Assembly: GCA_016700115.1 (NCBI GenBank)
Contig: CP064999.1
Span: 5,902,412 to 5,966,411, forward strand
Reading direction: 5' to 3'
DNA length: 64,000 nucleotides
Source: Sphingobacteriales bacterium
Lineage (GTDB): Bacteria > Bacteroidota > Bacteroidia > Chitinophagales > UBA2359
The position numbers were made by a program, and so were the translations under genes. Positions 56,001 through 63,035 of this stretch are shown here, one piece after another (positions within the stretch are counted from its first letter, which is position 1; each line of letters starts with the position of its first letter). The notes under the pieces were generated by a model. It was not told the DNA's origin. It made no database searches and was given only the letters and a program-made list of their open reading frames with translations.

Positions 56001-58483
56001 ATCCAGTCGTCAATATCACCGGCACAGCGAGCATCTGTATTGGTCAGACAAGCACATTAGACGCAGGTTCGGGTTTAACCGCTTACCTCTGGAATGATGG
56101 CAGCAACGGACAAACGCTGGTTGCATCCACCGCAGGCACATACAGCGTAACCGTAACCGATGCCAATGGATGCACGGGCACAGATAGTTTTGTGTTGAAT
56201 GTCGGTTCATCGCTAACCCCGGTCATTGCCGGTGATTTGGATATATGTACAGGTGAAACCACTACTTTAGATGCCGGAGCAGGCTATGCCACTTATACAT
56301 GGAGCAATGGCGGAACAGGTCAGACGATCAGCACTACTGCATCGGGAATTTATTTTGTAACAGTAACCGATGCAGGAGGCTGTACAGGTGAGGCCAACGT
56401 CAGTGTAACGGCCAACGCAAATCCCGTAGCCAATATCACAGGCACAGCGAGCATTTGTATTGGTCAGACAAGTATTTTAGATGTCGGTACAGGTTATACG
56501 TCTTATCTGTGGAATGACGGAAGCACCGGACAAACCCTGACTGCTTCCACCGCAGGGACTTATAGTGTAACAGTAACCGATGCCAATGGCTGTTCAGGAA
56601 CAGATAATTTTATGTTGAATGTCGGTTCATCGCTAACCCCGGTCATTGACGGTGATTTGGATATCTGTGCCGGTGAAACCACTACATTAGATGTCGGTTC
56701 AGGCTATGCCACTTATTCATGGAGCAATGGCGGCAACGGTCAATCCATCAGCGTAACTGCATCGGGAATTTATATTGTAACGGTAACCGATGCAGGAGGA
56801 TGTACAGGAGAGGCGAATACCGCAGTAACGGTCAATACTAATCCGGCACCCACTATCACCGGAACAACAGATATCTGCAACGGGGAAACCTCTGTGCTGG
56901 ATGCCGGTACAGGATTTACCACTTACAACTGGAGTGATGGCAGCACCGGTCAAACCCTAAGCATCACCTCAACAGGAAGCTATCAGGTAACCGTTACCAA
57001 TGCTGCCGGTTGCACCGGAACGGACAGTTTTGCAGTAATGGTCAACGCCAATCCAGTCGTCAATATCACCGGCACAGCAAGCATCTGTATTGGTCAGACA
57101 AGCACATTAGACGCAGGTTCGGGTTTAACCGCTTACCTCTGGAATGATGGCAGCACCGGACAAACGCTGGTTGCATCCACCGCAGGCACATACAGCGTAA
57201 CCGTAACCGATGCCAATGGATGCACGGGAACAGATAGCTTTGTGTTGAATGTCGGTTCATCGCTAAACCCGGTCATTGCCGGAGATTTGGATATTTGTAC
57301 GGGTGAAACCACAACATTGGATGCAGGCACCGGTTATGCCACTTATTCATGGAGCAATGGCGGAACAGGTCAGACGATCAGCGTAACAGCCTCGGGAACT
57401 TATATCGTAACGGTAACAGATGCAGGAGGCTGTACCGGAGAGTCAAATGTCAGTGTAACGGTAAATACCAATCCTTTGCCGGACATTACGGGCATTGCCA
57501 ATATTTGTATTGGCGAAATTAGCACCTTAGATGCAGGGGCCGGTTTTAACCTTTATGCGTGGAATGATGGCAGCGCGGCTCAAACATTGGATGCAACTGC
57601 TTCAGGGATTTATACAGTTACCGTAACAGATGCCAACGGATGTACAGGAACAGATAGCTTTATCCTGACTGCTATTGATTGTACTACCTGCACACCACCC
57701 CTTCCTCCGGTCGGTGAGTCAGTGAATGCAATAATTTGCGAAGGGGAGGTAAACACCACTCCTTTTGTAGTTAGTACGGAACCCGGAACTTTAGTCAACT
57801 GGTATGATGCTCCGGCAGGCGGTAATCTAATCGGTACGGGGGTTACCTTTACTCCAAGCTCAGCAGGAGTTTTTTATGCCGAAGCAGTAAATATTTTAGA
57901 CCCCTCCTGTGTCAGTGAGCGTATATTGGTCGAACTTTTAACAGATTTAGTCAGCATTTCCGTAACTGCAGACCCCACAGCCACGGCTTCCGGAGGAACG
58001 GTTCTTCTTGATGCTTCAGGCTCTTCAATTTTGGGAACAACCTTGACTTATAGCTGGACAACCTCCGGTTCCGATGTGATGACCTGTACGGACTGTACGG
58101 CACCGGAAGTCATTCTGACACAAACCACCAATTTTACCGCTTCGGTTATTGATGAATATGGCTGTTCGGCAAGTGCATCTGTTCAGGTATTGATTTTGCC
58201 TGCCGGAAATATAGTGGTAATCCCCAACGCATTTTCTCCAAACGGAGACGGGGTTAACGATTTGTTCAGGGTTACCGGTCAAAATATTGAAACCATCGAA
58301 CTGTTTATCTATAACCGTTGGGGGCAGGAAGTTTTTGCAGCAATAGGCGAATTAGACGCAGGTTGGGATGGAAAATTCAGAGATACTGATCAGGAACTTG
58401 GGGTGTATGTGTATTACGCGAATATCACCTTTATGAACGGTGAAACAGAAACTTTAAAAGGAAACATTACCCTAATCAGGTAA
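47063..58483 (+). CDS. giant T9SS-secreted adhesin with 36 Ig-like repeats
   Basis: A 3806-residue surface protein. Order: signal peptide (1-23); reelin-like beta domain (about 55-217); P-domain-like segment (about 370-500); SprB-type repeat (about 563-632); a domain starting NLVVNGDFETFN (about 726-911); a cadherin-like segment (918-1010); 36 Ig-like repeats of about 70 residues (about 1013-3540); two further Ig/PKD-like domains; and a C-terminal gliding-motility (type B) sorting domain from IPNAFSPNGDGVND (about 3719-3806). Each repeat has two conserved Cys, one in ICxGxxxxLDAG and one in NGCTG, so an internal disulfide is likely. Repeats 16-35 form four near-identical ABCAB blocks. It probably acts in adhesion or gliding, like SprB. 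Confidence 0.9.
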   Translation: MVKLYTSLPAVILFFCVCTGIKAQCTLTTSAYIDQLVCGQCVSLYAFGQGQGQIVFAENFNSGQPTGWAFTNQAMFNNPCSPGGVDGTPHLWMGNNSGVPRTLRTVNYNFLAATAGVTICFDLLFAEQTGDEATAPCEGPDEPDEGVALQYSTNNGATWIDIYYFDPNGGYDPSLTNWNNWCFALPPGAITAATQIRWFQDNDSGQNFDHWGIDNVEIYFNDPTYNITWTHDGYSYGAGNSGGENPTQVCPQTTTTYTAVMTNGTTTCTSSVTVNVTDPVIVADAGPNQSICPGQCVTLDGSNTRVIMSPAKTPTYSNGEIAALTGLPSAADLAALLLPCLNFGGCTCPNGSTVAFFQTCPAIFTGTISMNINITDLNTVTIQNGQLTSVCISSANMIAGNLNQFGVTLTCPSGNTIVLANPGNITGTNLSNACFTLTATAPISSGSAPYTGNWQPVQPLTALSGCDANGVWTLNFTGTFNLSSGTLPLGFLNGWNISFDDPEISEPAIVTWSPTTNMTGSNTLTPNVCPTVTTTYTLTAVDDAGCTQATDQVTVTVAPCCPMTISVAPTNGTCGNNGSATLTINNPPVAPTIAWSNGQTAVTATNLANGTYTVTVTAGAGCSQTASVTIANTPGTAPSVSNSQQVCNAAGTNYTITLTLAGTAPINVTGSPGTLAGNIFTSNPITAGTFPTFTITNACGSITFTPNVVCAPPGTCNSSEGCFGANLVVNGDFETFNPGAPFATFTSSYDYSPCPGIVCVNSSTSAPILCQYDFSVQNNANICNSDWTSLLDDHTSGSGNMMIVDFPSGNVAPNNQIWCQTVNLTPSTNYCFGAFFANILPTGSGQPLPVFGFTVGGSLLGNSPSLPENEQWQFYGIQFNSGAGGNTTLCITNQNFGATGYDLAIDDISVRPVTSGTPPTAVNDNVSLCAGATAQTINVLGNDSPTGGAITSLNIYAAPPYSAGTVSAINLAAGTITFNPAPGFSGTTNFSYQICNAAGCCDVATVTISPNPPPTPSISGNLSFCTGGSTTLTAAGGGTYVWSTGANTAAINVTAGGTYSVTVTNISGCTATASANVTVNSIIPPNMPPASTCAGGNAVTLNPGAYTSYIWTTGATTQTISVSPVANTTYTVTVTNATGCTAIGNVTVTINTILPPSIPPASTCAGALPVTLNAGTYSGYSWSTGATSQTINVSPATTTTYTVNVTGANGCTNSGSVTVTVNSISPPVLTPVSVCAGNPASINAGSGYSGYVWSNGATSQSINVSPSATTSYSVTVTGAGGCTATASTTVTVNNITPPSIPPASLCAGGNPVTLNAGAGFTAYLWSSGQTTQTINVSPAGTTTYTVTVTATGGCTATANTTVTVNSITPPSIPAATTCAGGNPALLDAGVGYNTYAWSTGASTQSINVSPASTTTYTITVTDNNNCSASNSVTVTVNNLAPFTIPVLPICLGSSTTLNAGAYSSYLWSTGETSQSVSVSPATGTTYTVTVSNSNGCTAVGTATVAVNTLPNTAISGSTTFCTGGNTTLSAGMGFTLYQWSNSATTQSITISIPGTYTVTVTNANGCTATAQTTVTESASLSPVITGNTSLCPGETSTLDAGTGFNSYMWSNGATGSSITVNTSGTYSVTVTDVNGCSGTDSETVVVNTNPNVSITGNGNICIGASSTLNATPGFLQYEWSTGTFGQSITTNTAGSYAVTVTDANGCTDSDVFVVNVNTGTAPVITGTLSFCFGGNTVLNAGSGFSSYLWSNSSTSQTATASTGGVYSVTVTDINGCSGSSAVTVSVNNPSPPVIGGNTNICAGSSTILSTSGFTTYLWSNGSVNASINVSPPVTTTYTVTVTDANGCTSTAAQIVNVTASPSVTINGNTAFCPGGSSLLDAGSGFAQYLWSTGSTGQTITATTAGTYTVTVADGAGCSNTAAISISILPNPIVNISGSSTFCTGSSSTLNAGSGFTQYLWNTGSTTQTLAVTSAGIYSVTVTNANGCTGSNQINVTESTSLNPNIVGNLNLCVGETTVLDAGTGYASYSWNNGGLTQTISVSMSGNYSVTVTDSSGCTGETDATVAVNPNPVVSITGVANICSGQNSTLDAGSGFTGYLWNDGSTGQTLTASTAGTYSVTVTDANGCSGTDNFVLNVGSSLTPVIAGDLDICAGETTTLDAGAGYATYSWSNGGSGQTISITASGIYIVTVTDAGGCTGEANTAVTVNTNPAPTITGTTDICNGETSVLDSGTGFTTYSWSDGSTGQTLSITTTGSYQVTVTNAAGCTGTDSFAVTVNANPVANITGTASICIGQTSTLDAGSGFTGYLWNDGSNGQTLIASTTGTYSVTVTNANGCTGTDSFVLNVGSSLTPVIAGDLDICAGETTTLDAGAGYATYSWSSGGTGQTISATASGIYFVTVTDAGGCTGEANVSVTVNANPLANITGTASICIGQTSTLDAGTGYTAYLWNDGSTGQTLTASTAGTYSVTVTDAIGCSGTDNFVLNVGSSLTPVIAGDLDICVGETTTLDAGAGYATYTWSNGSNGQTISVTASGIYIVTVTDAGGCTGEANTAVMVNTNPAPTITGTTDICNGETSVLDAGTGFTTYNWSDGSTGQTLSITTTGSYQVTVTNAAGCTGTDSFAVTVNANPVVNITGTASICIGQTSTLDAGSGLTAYLWNDGSTGQTLVASTAGTYSVTVTDANGCTGTDSFVLNVGSSLTPVIAGDLDICTGETTTLDAGNGYATYSWSNGGTGQTISATASGIYFVTVTDAGGCTGEANVSVTVNANPLANITGTASICIGQTSTLDAGTGYTAYLWNDGSTGQTLTASTAGTYSVTVTDAIGCSGTDNFVLNVGSSLTPVIAGDLDICTGETTTLDAGAGYATYTWSNGGNGQTISVTASGIYIVTVTDAGGCTGEANTAVTVNTNPAPTITGTTDICNGETSVLDAGSGFTNYSWSDGNIGQTLSITTTGSYQVTVTNAAGCTGTDSFAVMVNANPVVNITGTASICIGQTSTLDAGSGLTAYLWNDGSNGQTLVASTAGTYSVTVTDANGCTGTDSFVLNVGSSLTPVIAGDLDICTGETTTLDAGAGYATYTWSNGGTGQTISTTASGIYFVTVTDAGGCTGEANVSVTANANPVANITGTASICIGQTSILDVGTGYTSYLWNDGSTGQTLTASTAGTYSVTVTDANGCSGTDNFMLNVGSSLTPVIDGDLDICAGETTTLDVGSGYATYSWSNGGNGQSISVTASGIYIVTVTDAGGCTGEANTAVTVNTNPAPTITGTTDICNGETSVLDAGTGFTTYNWSDGSTGQTLSITSTGSYQVTVTNAAGCTGTDSFAVMVNANPVVNITGTASICIGQTSTLDAGSGLTAYLWNDGSTGQTLVASTAGTYSVTVTDANGCTGTDSFVLNVGSSLNPVIAGDLDICTGETTTLDAGTGYATYSWSNGGTGQTISVTASGTYIVTVTDAGGCTGESNVSVTVNTNPLPDITGIANICIGEISTLDAGAGFNLYAWNDGSAAQTLDATASGIYTVTVTDANGCTGTDSFILTAIDCTTCTPPLPPVGESVNAIICEGEVNTTPFVVSTEPGTLVNWYDAPAGGNLIGTGVTFTPSSAGVFYAEAVNILDPSCVSERILVELLTDLVSISVTADPTATASGGTVLLDASGSSILGTTLTYSWTTSGSDVMTCTDCTAPEVILTQTTNFTASVIDEYGCSASASVQVLILPAGNIVVIPNAFSPNGDGVNDLFRVTGQNIETIELFIYNRWGQEVFAAIGELDAGWDGKFRDTDQELGVYVYYANITFMNGETETLKGNITLIR
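53281..57480 (+). repeat. higher-order repeat: four 1050-bp blocks of five 210-bp units
   Basis: The blocks start at 53281, 54331, 55381 and 56431. Every 70-residue domain is exactly 210 bp, and each block has the order A (ITGTASIC), B (VIAGDLDIC), C (ITGTTDIC), A, B. Blocks 2 and 3 are nearly identical over long stretches. A fifth, diverged unit continues in phase at 57481. Confidence 0.93.
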
Positions 58484-58529
58484 CGAGAAGTCTGACAATA
58501 ACCTGTACAACCAACAATCAGGGACAAAA

Positions 58530-58563
58530 AACGCCGGTACGTGGTTCAACACGTCCGGCGTTT
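58530..58563. terminator. convergent terminator hairpin
   Basis: ACGCCGG-T-ACGTG pairs with CACGT-CCGGCGT around a short loop, with an A-run on one side and TTTG on the other. It lies between the adhesin and the convergent PspC-type gene and can serve both. Confidence 0.7.
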
Positions 58564-58594
58564 GCGTGAATATTAGCCAATTCGTTTAATAAAT

Positions 58595-61051
58595 TTACTC
58601 TTTAGCCTTTACCGAAGATGCTCCGGAGGTTTCTGATTGTACATTGGTTGTATTGCCTTTATACAAGATACCGCTCGCTCCGGATGCTTCTGCTGTCAAT
58701 TTATCAGAAACATTGACTTCGGCTTGGCTTACACCCGAAACTTCGGCAACCATTTCTTTGACTGCAAAGTTAAAGGCTTTTAACCCTGAAGAGCCGCTGA
58801 CAGTTATCTCTGCATTTTTAGCTTTTCCGCTAAGTGTCAGAGAAGATGCTCCGCTTACTTCTGCATTTAGTGTACCCGTATTTATATCAGTTACAGCTTC
58901 TGAAACTCCGCTGATAATGATGTTAAATTCGTCTTTGTTTTTAAATCCGGTAATCGTAGCCTTACAAGCACCGTTCAACTCAATTTCGGTGATTTCTGGT
59001 GCAACAATGGTTACTTCAAGAGTTTCCTGATTGTTTTGATTTAGCCAGTTCCACCATTTTTTCTGACGCGTGGATATGGAAAGGGTGTTCCCGCTTTTGA
59101 TGAGGTTTAGATTGGCAAGACTTGCTTCATCACCCGAAAAGGCAACTTTGTATTTTGAACCCTGCTGAACATTAACTTTAAACATTCCCGAAATTTCGAG
59201 TTCTTCAAAGTCGGTGATATCGTACAGTTTCTGATTGCCTACTATTTTGGGCTCTCCGGTGTTGGTAGTTTCTTCAATTCCCTGTTCGTTAACTGAAGTG
59301 GGATCTGATGTTTCCTCTTCCAAAGCCGCTTCACTGTCAATATCTTCGTTTTCATCCAAAAGATTTGAATCCTCTTCATTTTCAATACCCAATTTTTCAA
59401 CGCCTGCATTGACATTGGTCAGTCCGCCTTCGAGCATATCCCAGCGTTTGCCGATCATTTCAGAATCGAGCGTATTGCTTACATTTTTAACATCGTAAAT
59501 CACCTGTTCAGAGCCAGGATTAAAGAAAACCGATTTGCCTTTTGGGACTTTAAGGGTGAGATGGATTTGTTGATTTCGCCATTTATCACCTGCAGGGGCA
59601 GAATAATAGGGGTTCATGTGCAGGATTGAGTCTTCCTGGTCAAAAACATATTCAATATGCTGCGCAAGGTTTTCGGCAGTTTGCTGAGTGCCGCTGAAAG
59701 CTGAAAGTGATTTTATCAACCGAAACTGGTCATCTTCACTTTCTACAACATCCAATTTGACCGATTCAAAAAACAGGGCATTGTTTTCATAGTCAAATGT
59801 CGTTTTTCCCCAGTTTCCGATGGGCAGTAATATCTGAGCATTGTTTTTATTGTTCTGTCGCACTTCTTCCAGATATGTATCCGGTAAGGCTGAAATATAG
59901 ATGGTGTTCCCGATGGGTTGGGCTATCGCTATTTCTTCTTGCAACATAGCTCTTTGTGAAAAAGCATCGTTATAGGTTTTTGCCGAAACGGTTAACAACA
60001 CAAAAAAGCAGAATACCCAAAAAGAAATAGCACCGGCTTTCCACCGGCCTGTTTCGGTGTTTATTTTAAAGGCTTTTCGGGTAAACCAATAAGTTATGCC
60101 AAGGATAGGAATGGCAAACAACATTAACAAACTGATGATGCCAAGAATAACAAGCAAAGCATTGCTAAATATAAAGGTGAGCAAAAACTTTGCAGAAGCA
60201 AATAGCCCGACAATGATGCCCAACAAGGCCACAACCAAAGAGAACAATAGAATTACTCCCCCTATTATCACTCCGATTTTTACAACTTTGAGGGTAATCC
60301 AAATTGCCTTAGGTAAAAATTGACGCAATTTGCTTGTCAATTGCTCAAAAAAAAACCGCGTGTTTTTACCGCCTTCGCTTTTGCTAAAATCTTCTATTTG
60401 GTCTTTAAGCGAATGAAAGCCTTCCCGAAAAGTCTTTTCAAGATTATGAACATTGATAGGTTCTCCTTTCATTGCAAGTTTTTGTGCAGCAGTAGATGCT
60501 TCGGGCACAATAGCCCAAAGGATGATGTAGAGCAACACACCCCAGCCAAACAAGAAAAATGCAGCAACAAAGGCTAATCTTATCCAAATAGGGTCGCTGA
60601 TGCCGAAATAGGCACTAATGCCGGAACATACGCCCCCTAAAACCTGATCGTCGGGGTTGCGGTACAGTCTTCTGTAACTTTTATCCTCGCTACCGGACTG
60701 TGTGTTAGGATTGGCCTGATTCTGCGGTGATTGGTTGCTTTGTTCGTTGCTGTTGTTGAGGTCAGCATGTGATTCATGAGTGTGGGGATGGTCAAATTCT
60801 TCCGGATGTCCCATAATGGCAATCATGGTTTCTACATCGCCGGGCAAAACGACCTGTCGCTTGTGTTTGTTTAACGCTTCCTGAAACATCTCGGCAATCC
60901 GCGCTTCGATATCTTCTACTATTTCCCGCGCGCCTTCTTCTCCTGAAAAATGTTTGCCAAGAGAGCTTAAATAATGATGTAACCGGTTATAGGCTTCTTC
61001 CTCAATGTGGAAAAACCAGCCGCCTAAATTGATGCTAATAGTCTTATTCAT
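58595..61051 (-). CDS. PspC-domain membrane protein with C-terminal head-GIN (DUF2807) domain
   Basis: The 818-residue protein has an N-terminal region (1-110) that includes EDIEARIAEMFQEAL, then a PspC domain (about 130-195: RRLYRNPDDQVLGGVCSGI, then FGISDPIWIRLAF). About four membrane segments follow (215-355). A long acidic linker (about 555-610) leads into a beta-helical head-GIN domain from ITDFEELEISGMFKV to the end, rich in SGAS and SGVS turns. The N-terminus should be inside and the GIN domain outside the inner membrane. Such proteins belong to envelope stress systems. It overlaps the padR gene by 8 bp and so is translated after it in one operon. Confidence 0.85.
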   Translation of the reverse strand: MNKTISINLGGWFFHIEEEAYNRLHHYLSSLGKHFSGEEGAREIVEDIEARIAEMFQEALNKHKRQVVLPGDVETMIAIMGHPEEFDHPHTHESHADLNNSNEQSNQSPQNQANPNTQSGSEDKSYRRLYRNPDDQVLGGVCSGISAYFGISDPIWIRLAFVAAFFLFGWGVLLYIILWAIVPEASTAAQKLAMKGEPINVHNLEKTFREGFHSLKDQIEDFSKSEGGKNTRFFFEQLTSKLRQFLPKAIWITLKVVKIGVIIGGVILLFSLVVALLGIIVGLFASAKFLLTFIFSNALLVILGIISLLMLFAIPILGITYWFTRKAFKINTETGRWKAGAISFWVFCFFVLLTVSAKTYNDAFSQRAMLQEEIAIAQPIGNTIYISALPDTYLEEVRQNNKNNAQILLPIGNWGKTTFDYENNALFFESVKLDVVESEDDQFRLIKSLSAFSGTQQTAENLAQHIEYVFDQEDSILHMNPYYSAPAGDKWRNQQIHLTLKVPKGKSVFFNPGSEQVIYDVKNVSNTLDSEMIGKRWDMLEGGLTNVNAGVEKLGIENEEDSNLLDENEDIDSEAALEEETSDPTSVNEQGIEETTNTGEPKIVGNQKLYDITDFEELEISGMFKVNVQQGSKYKVAFSGDEASLANLNLIKSGNTLSISTRQKKWWNWLNQNNQETLEVTIVAPEITEIELNGACKATITGFKNKDEFNIIISGVSEAVTDINTGTLNAEVSGASSLTLSGKAKNAEITVSGSSGLKAFNFAVKEMVAEVSGVSQAEVNVSDKLTAEASGASGILYKGNTTNVQSETSGASSVKAKE

Positions 61052-61403
61052 GTGATTGGGTGGTTTGTGTGGTTGTTGAATGGAGGGAGTTAACTGCGTT
61101 GACTAATTCTATCCAGGTTTGTTGCAATTCTTCTTTGAATTGACTGCCCTCATCGGTCAGGGCATAATACTTGCGCGGTGGACCTGTTTTTGATTCTTCC
61201 CACCGGTAGGTCAGTAAGCCGGCATTTTTGAGCCGGGTAAGCAGAGGATATAAGGTGCCTTCCATGACCAACAAGTTGGCGTGTTTCATCTCTTCGATAA
61301 TATCAGAAGGATACATCTCGCCTCTCGCTATGATTGAAAGTACACAAAACTCCAAAATTCCTCTGCGCATTTGCGTTTTGCTGTTTTCGGCATTTAAGTT
61401 CAT
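61044..61403 (-). CDS. PadR-family transcriptional regulator
   Basis: A 119-residue regulator. The winged-helix domain (about 10-95) shows LEFCVLSIIARGEMYPSDII, the segment VMEGTLYPLLTRLKNAGLL with the recognition helix, and GPPRKYYALTDEG in the wing, all typical of PadR. A short C-terminal helix for dimerisation follows. It is the first gene of an operon with the PspC/GIN gene (8-bp overlap). Two copies of a GGTACTATGT site lie upstream, one directly over the likely start of transcription, so it probably represses itself and its partner until a membrane or ligand signal relieves it. Confidence 0.88.
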   Translation of the reverse strand: MNLNAENSKTQMRRGILEFCVLSIIARGEMYPSDIIEEMKHANLLVMEGTLYPLLTRLKNAGLLTYRWEESKTGPPRKYYALTDEGSQFKEELQQTWIELVNAVNSLHSTTTQTTQSHE

Positions 61404-61424
61404 ATCATTGCTTTAAAGATTTAA

Positions 61425-61461
61425 GGTACTATGTTTTGCAAGGTACTGTACTGCAAAGATA
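61425..61461 (-). promoter_or_regulatory. padR promoter (-7 box) with overlapping operator 1
   Basis: The minus strand has TATCTTTG (61454-61461), an exact -7 box. Immediately downstream, over the predicted transcription start, lies GTAC...GTACCTTGCAAAACATAGTACC (61425-61446), with GTACT/AGTAC half-sites shared with operator 2. Confidence 0.6.
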
Positions 61462-61515
61462 ACGCAAATTAGTTTTAAATAGTTGCATCTTTTTAAAAAA
61501 AATTTTTCTTAGCAT

Positions 61516-61537
61516 GGTACTATGTATTGCCGAGTAC
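61516..61537. promoter_or_regulatory. PadR operator 2
   Basis: GGTACTATGTATTGCCGAGTAC carries inverted GTACT/AGTAC half-sites and matches GGTACTATGTTTTGC of operator 1 at 61425-61439 in all but one base. It lies about 55 bp upstream of the -7 box. Confidence 0.55.
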
Positions 61538-61805
61538 TTTTTTAAACCTATTTGAAGGCTGAAAAGGTTCCATCAAAATCAAAACTTTATGAAAAAAATT
61601 ATCCGAACAATCCAAAACTAAAATTTAAATCATAGCAATCGTGGAGTGACTATTTTATACTGACAGATAAAAGAGCATTTTTTAAAACTTACCAAACCTG
61701 AATTTACTAATTTGAAAGGGAAGGAGATCTGCACAATTTATGTTTTTATCTTTCTTTGAACCGGAATTACCAGACGTTGGAACTGATAAACTGCCATTTA
61801 CTTAC

Positions 61806-61813
61806 TATCTTTG
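61806..61813 (+). promoter_or_regulatory. -7 promoter box for the ACMSD gene
   Basis: TATCTTTG fits TAnnTTTG about 100 bp before the GTG at 61912. A TTG lies 26 bp upstream, farther than usual. The remainder of the gap from 61404 holds the PadR sites and AT-rich sequence. Confidence 0.45.
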
Positions 61814-61911
61814 CGCACATCTCAAGATATAAGGATATTTTAATTCGGGTAACCTGATTGGTGCAAATACCCATTCTTCCCTGTATTTATTCATCAACTT
61901 TAAGCTTTATC

Positions 61912-62922
61912 GTGCTACGGATTGATATACATTCTCACCTTTTACCCGATAAACTGCCTCGTTTTACCGAAAAGTTTGGTTATGATGGCTTTATCCATTT
62001 GGAACATCACCGTCAGGGATATGCCAAAATGATGATTGGCAACAAGTTTTTCAGGGAAATTGAAGAAAATTGCTGGAGTGCAGACCGGCGTTTTGCAGAT
62101 ATGGAACGCAACCGTATTGATATGCAGGTAATCTGTACCATTCCGGTTATGTTTAATTATTGGGCAAAACCCGCCGATACTCTTGAAGTCGCCCGTTTTT
62201 TAAACGACCATATTGCCGAGGTAGTCGCCAAATATCCCAAGCGATTTGTCGGGTTGGCCACCTTACCCATGCAAGACCCTGATTTAGCCATACAGGAACT
62301 GGAAAGATGTATGAAAGACCTGAATATGGCAGGTGTTCAGATTGGTTCTCACATCAACGAATGGAATTTGAGTGCTGCCGAGCTAATGCCTTTTTTTGAA
62401 GCATGTGAACGGTTAAACGCCTCTGTTTTTGTACATCCCTGGGACATGATGGGCAGTAAAGATATGCAGCGATATTGGCTGCCATGGTTAGTAGGTATGC
62501 CCGCCGAAACCTCCCGCGCTATTTGTTCTATGATATTTGGCGGGGTGTTTGAAAGGTTGCCCAATTTACGGGTCTTGTTTTCACATGGAGGTGGAGCATT
62601 TGCCGGCACTCTCGGCCGAATCATGCACGGCTTTAATGCCCGACCTGACCTGGTTGCTATTGATAATCCGTACCCTCCCACCAAATATCTCGGACAGTTT
62701 TGGGTAGATACTCTTGTTTTTGATGCTACCATGCTTCAACATAATATTGACCTCTTTGGCGCAGAAAAAGTTGCCCTTGGCTCGGACTATCCCTTCCCGT
62801 TGGGCGAACTGAATACAGGTGCTTTACTCGACAGCATGAACCTTGAACCCAATATCAAAAACACAATCCTTTACAAATCGGCTTTGTCCTGGTTGAACAG
62901 GAAGGAAGAAGAATTTATCTAA
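61912..62922 (+). CDS. aminocarboxymuconate-semialdehyde decarboxylase (ACMSD)
   Basis: The 336-residue metal-dependent amidohydrolase-superfamily decarboxylase removes CO2 from 2-amino-3-carboxymuconate semialdehyde, diverting it from spontaneous closure to quinolinate. It is very similar to animal and bacterial ACMSD: LRIDIHSHLLP with the metal-binding HxH, ENCWSADRR, IPVMFNYWAKP, AGVQIGSHINEWNL, FVHPWDMMG with a metal His, YWLPWLVGMPAETS, FSHGGGAFAGTLGR and GSDYPFPLGE with the catalytic Asp. The start is chosen at GTG 61912, which gives the usual N-terminus; the frame stays open to TTG 61858. It lies 113 bp upstream of nadC on the same strand. Confidence 0.9.
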   Translation: MLRIDIHSHLLPDKLPRFTEKFGYDGFIHLEHHRQGYAKMMIGNKFFREIEENCWSADRRFADMERNRIDMQVICTIPVMFNYWAKPADTLEVARFLNDHIAEVVAKYPKRFVGLATLPMQDPDLAIQELERCMKDLNMAGVQIGSHINEWNLSAAELMPFFEACERLNASVFVHPWDMMGSKDMQRYWLPWLVGMPAETSRAICSMIFGGVFERLPNLRVLFSHGGGAFAGTLGRIMHGFNARPDLVAIDNPYPPTKYLGQFWVDTLVFDATMLQHNIDLFGAEKVALGSDYPFPLGELNTGALLDSMNLEPNIKNTILYKSALSWLNRKEEEFI

Positions 62923-63035
62923 ATACCGGCCAATTTTTGCAACCCTTCAATCGGTTTGCAACCAGAATCCAGATTGAATTTTCGAAGTAAAACAATTCCT
63001 CACCATTACTAAACCCACGATATATTCACAGCAAT

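Noticed and set aside
54336..57798. Repeated minus-strand frames (such as MNRHSTQNYL) inside the adhesin
   Set aside because: They recur because the adhesin repeat recurs, have no independent start signals and lie opposite a well-supported gene.
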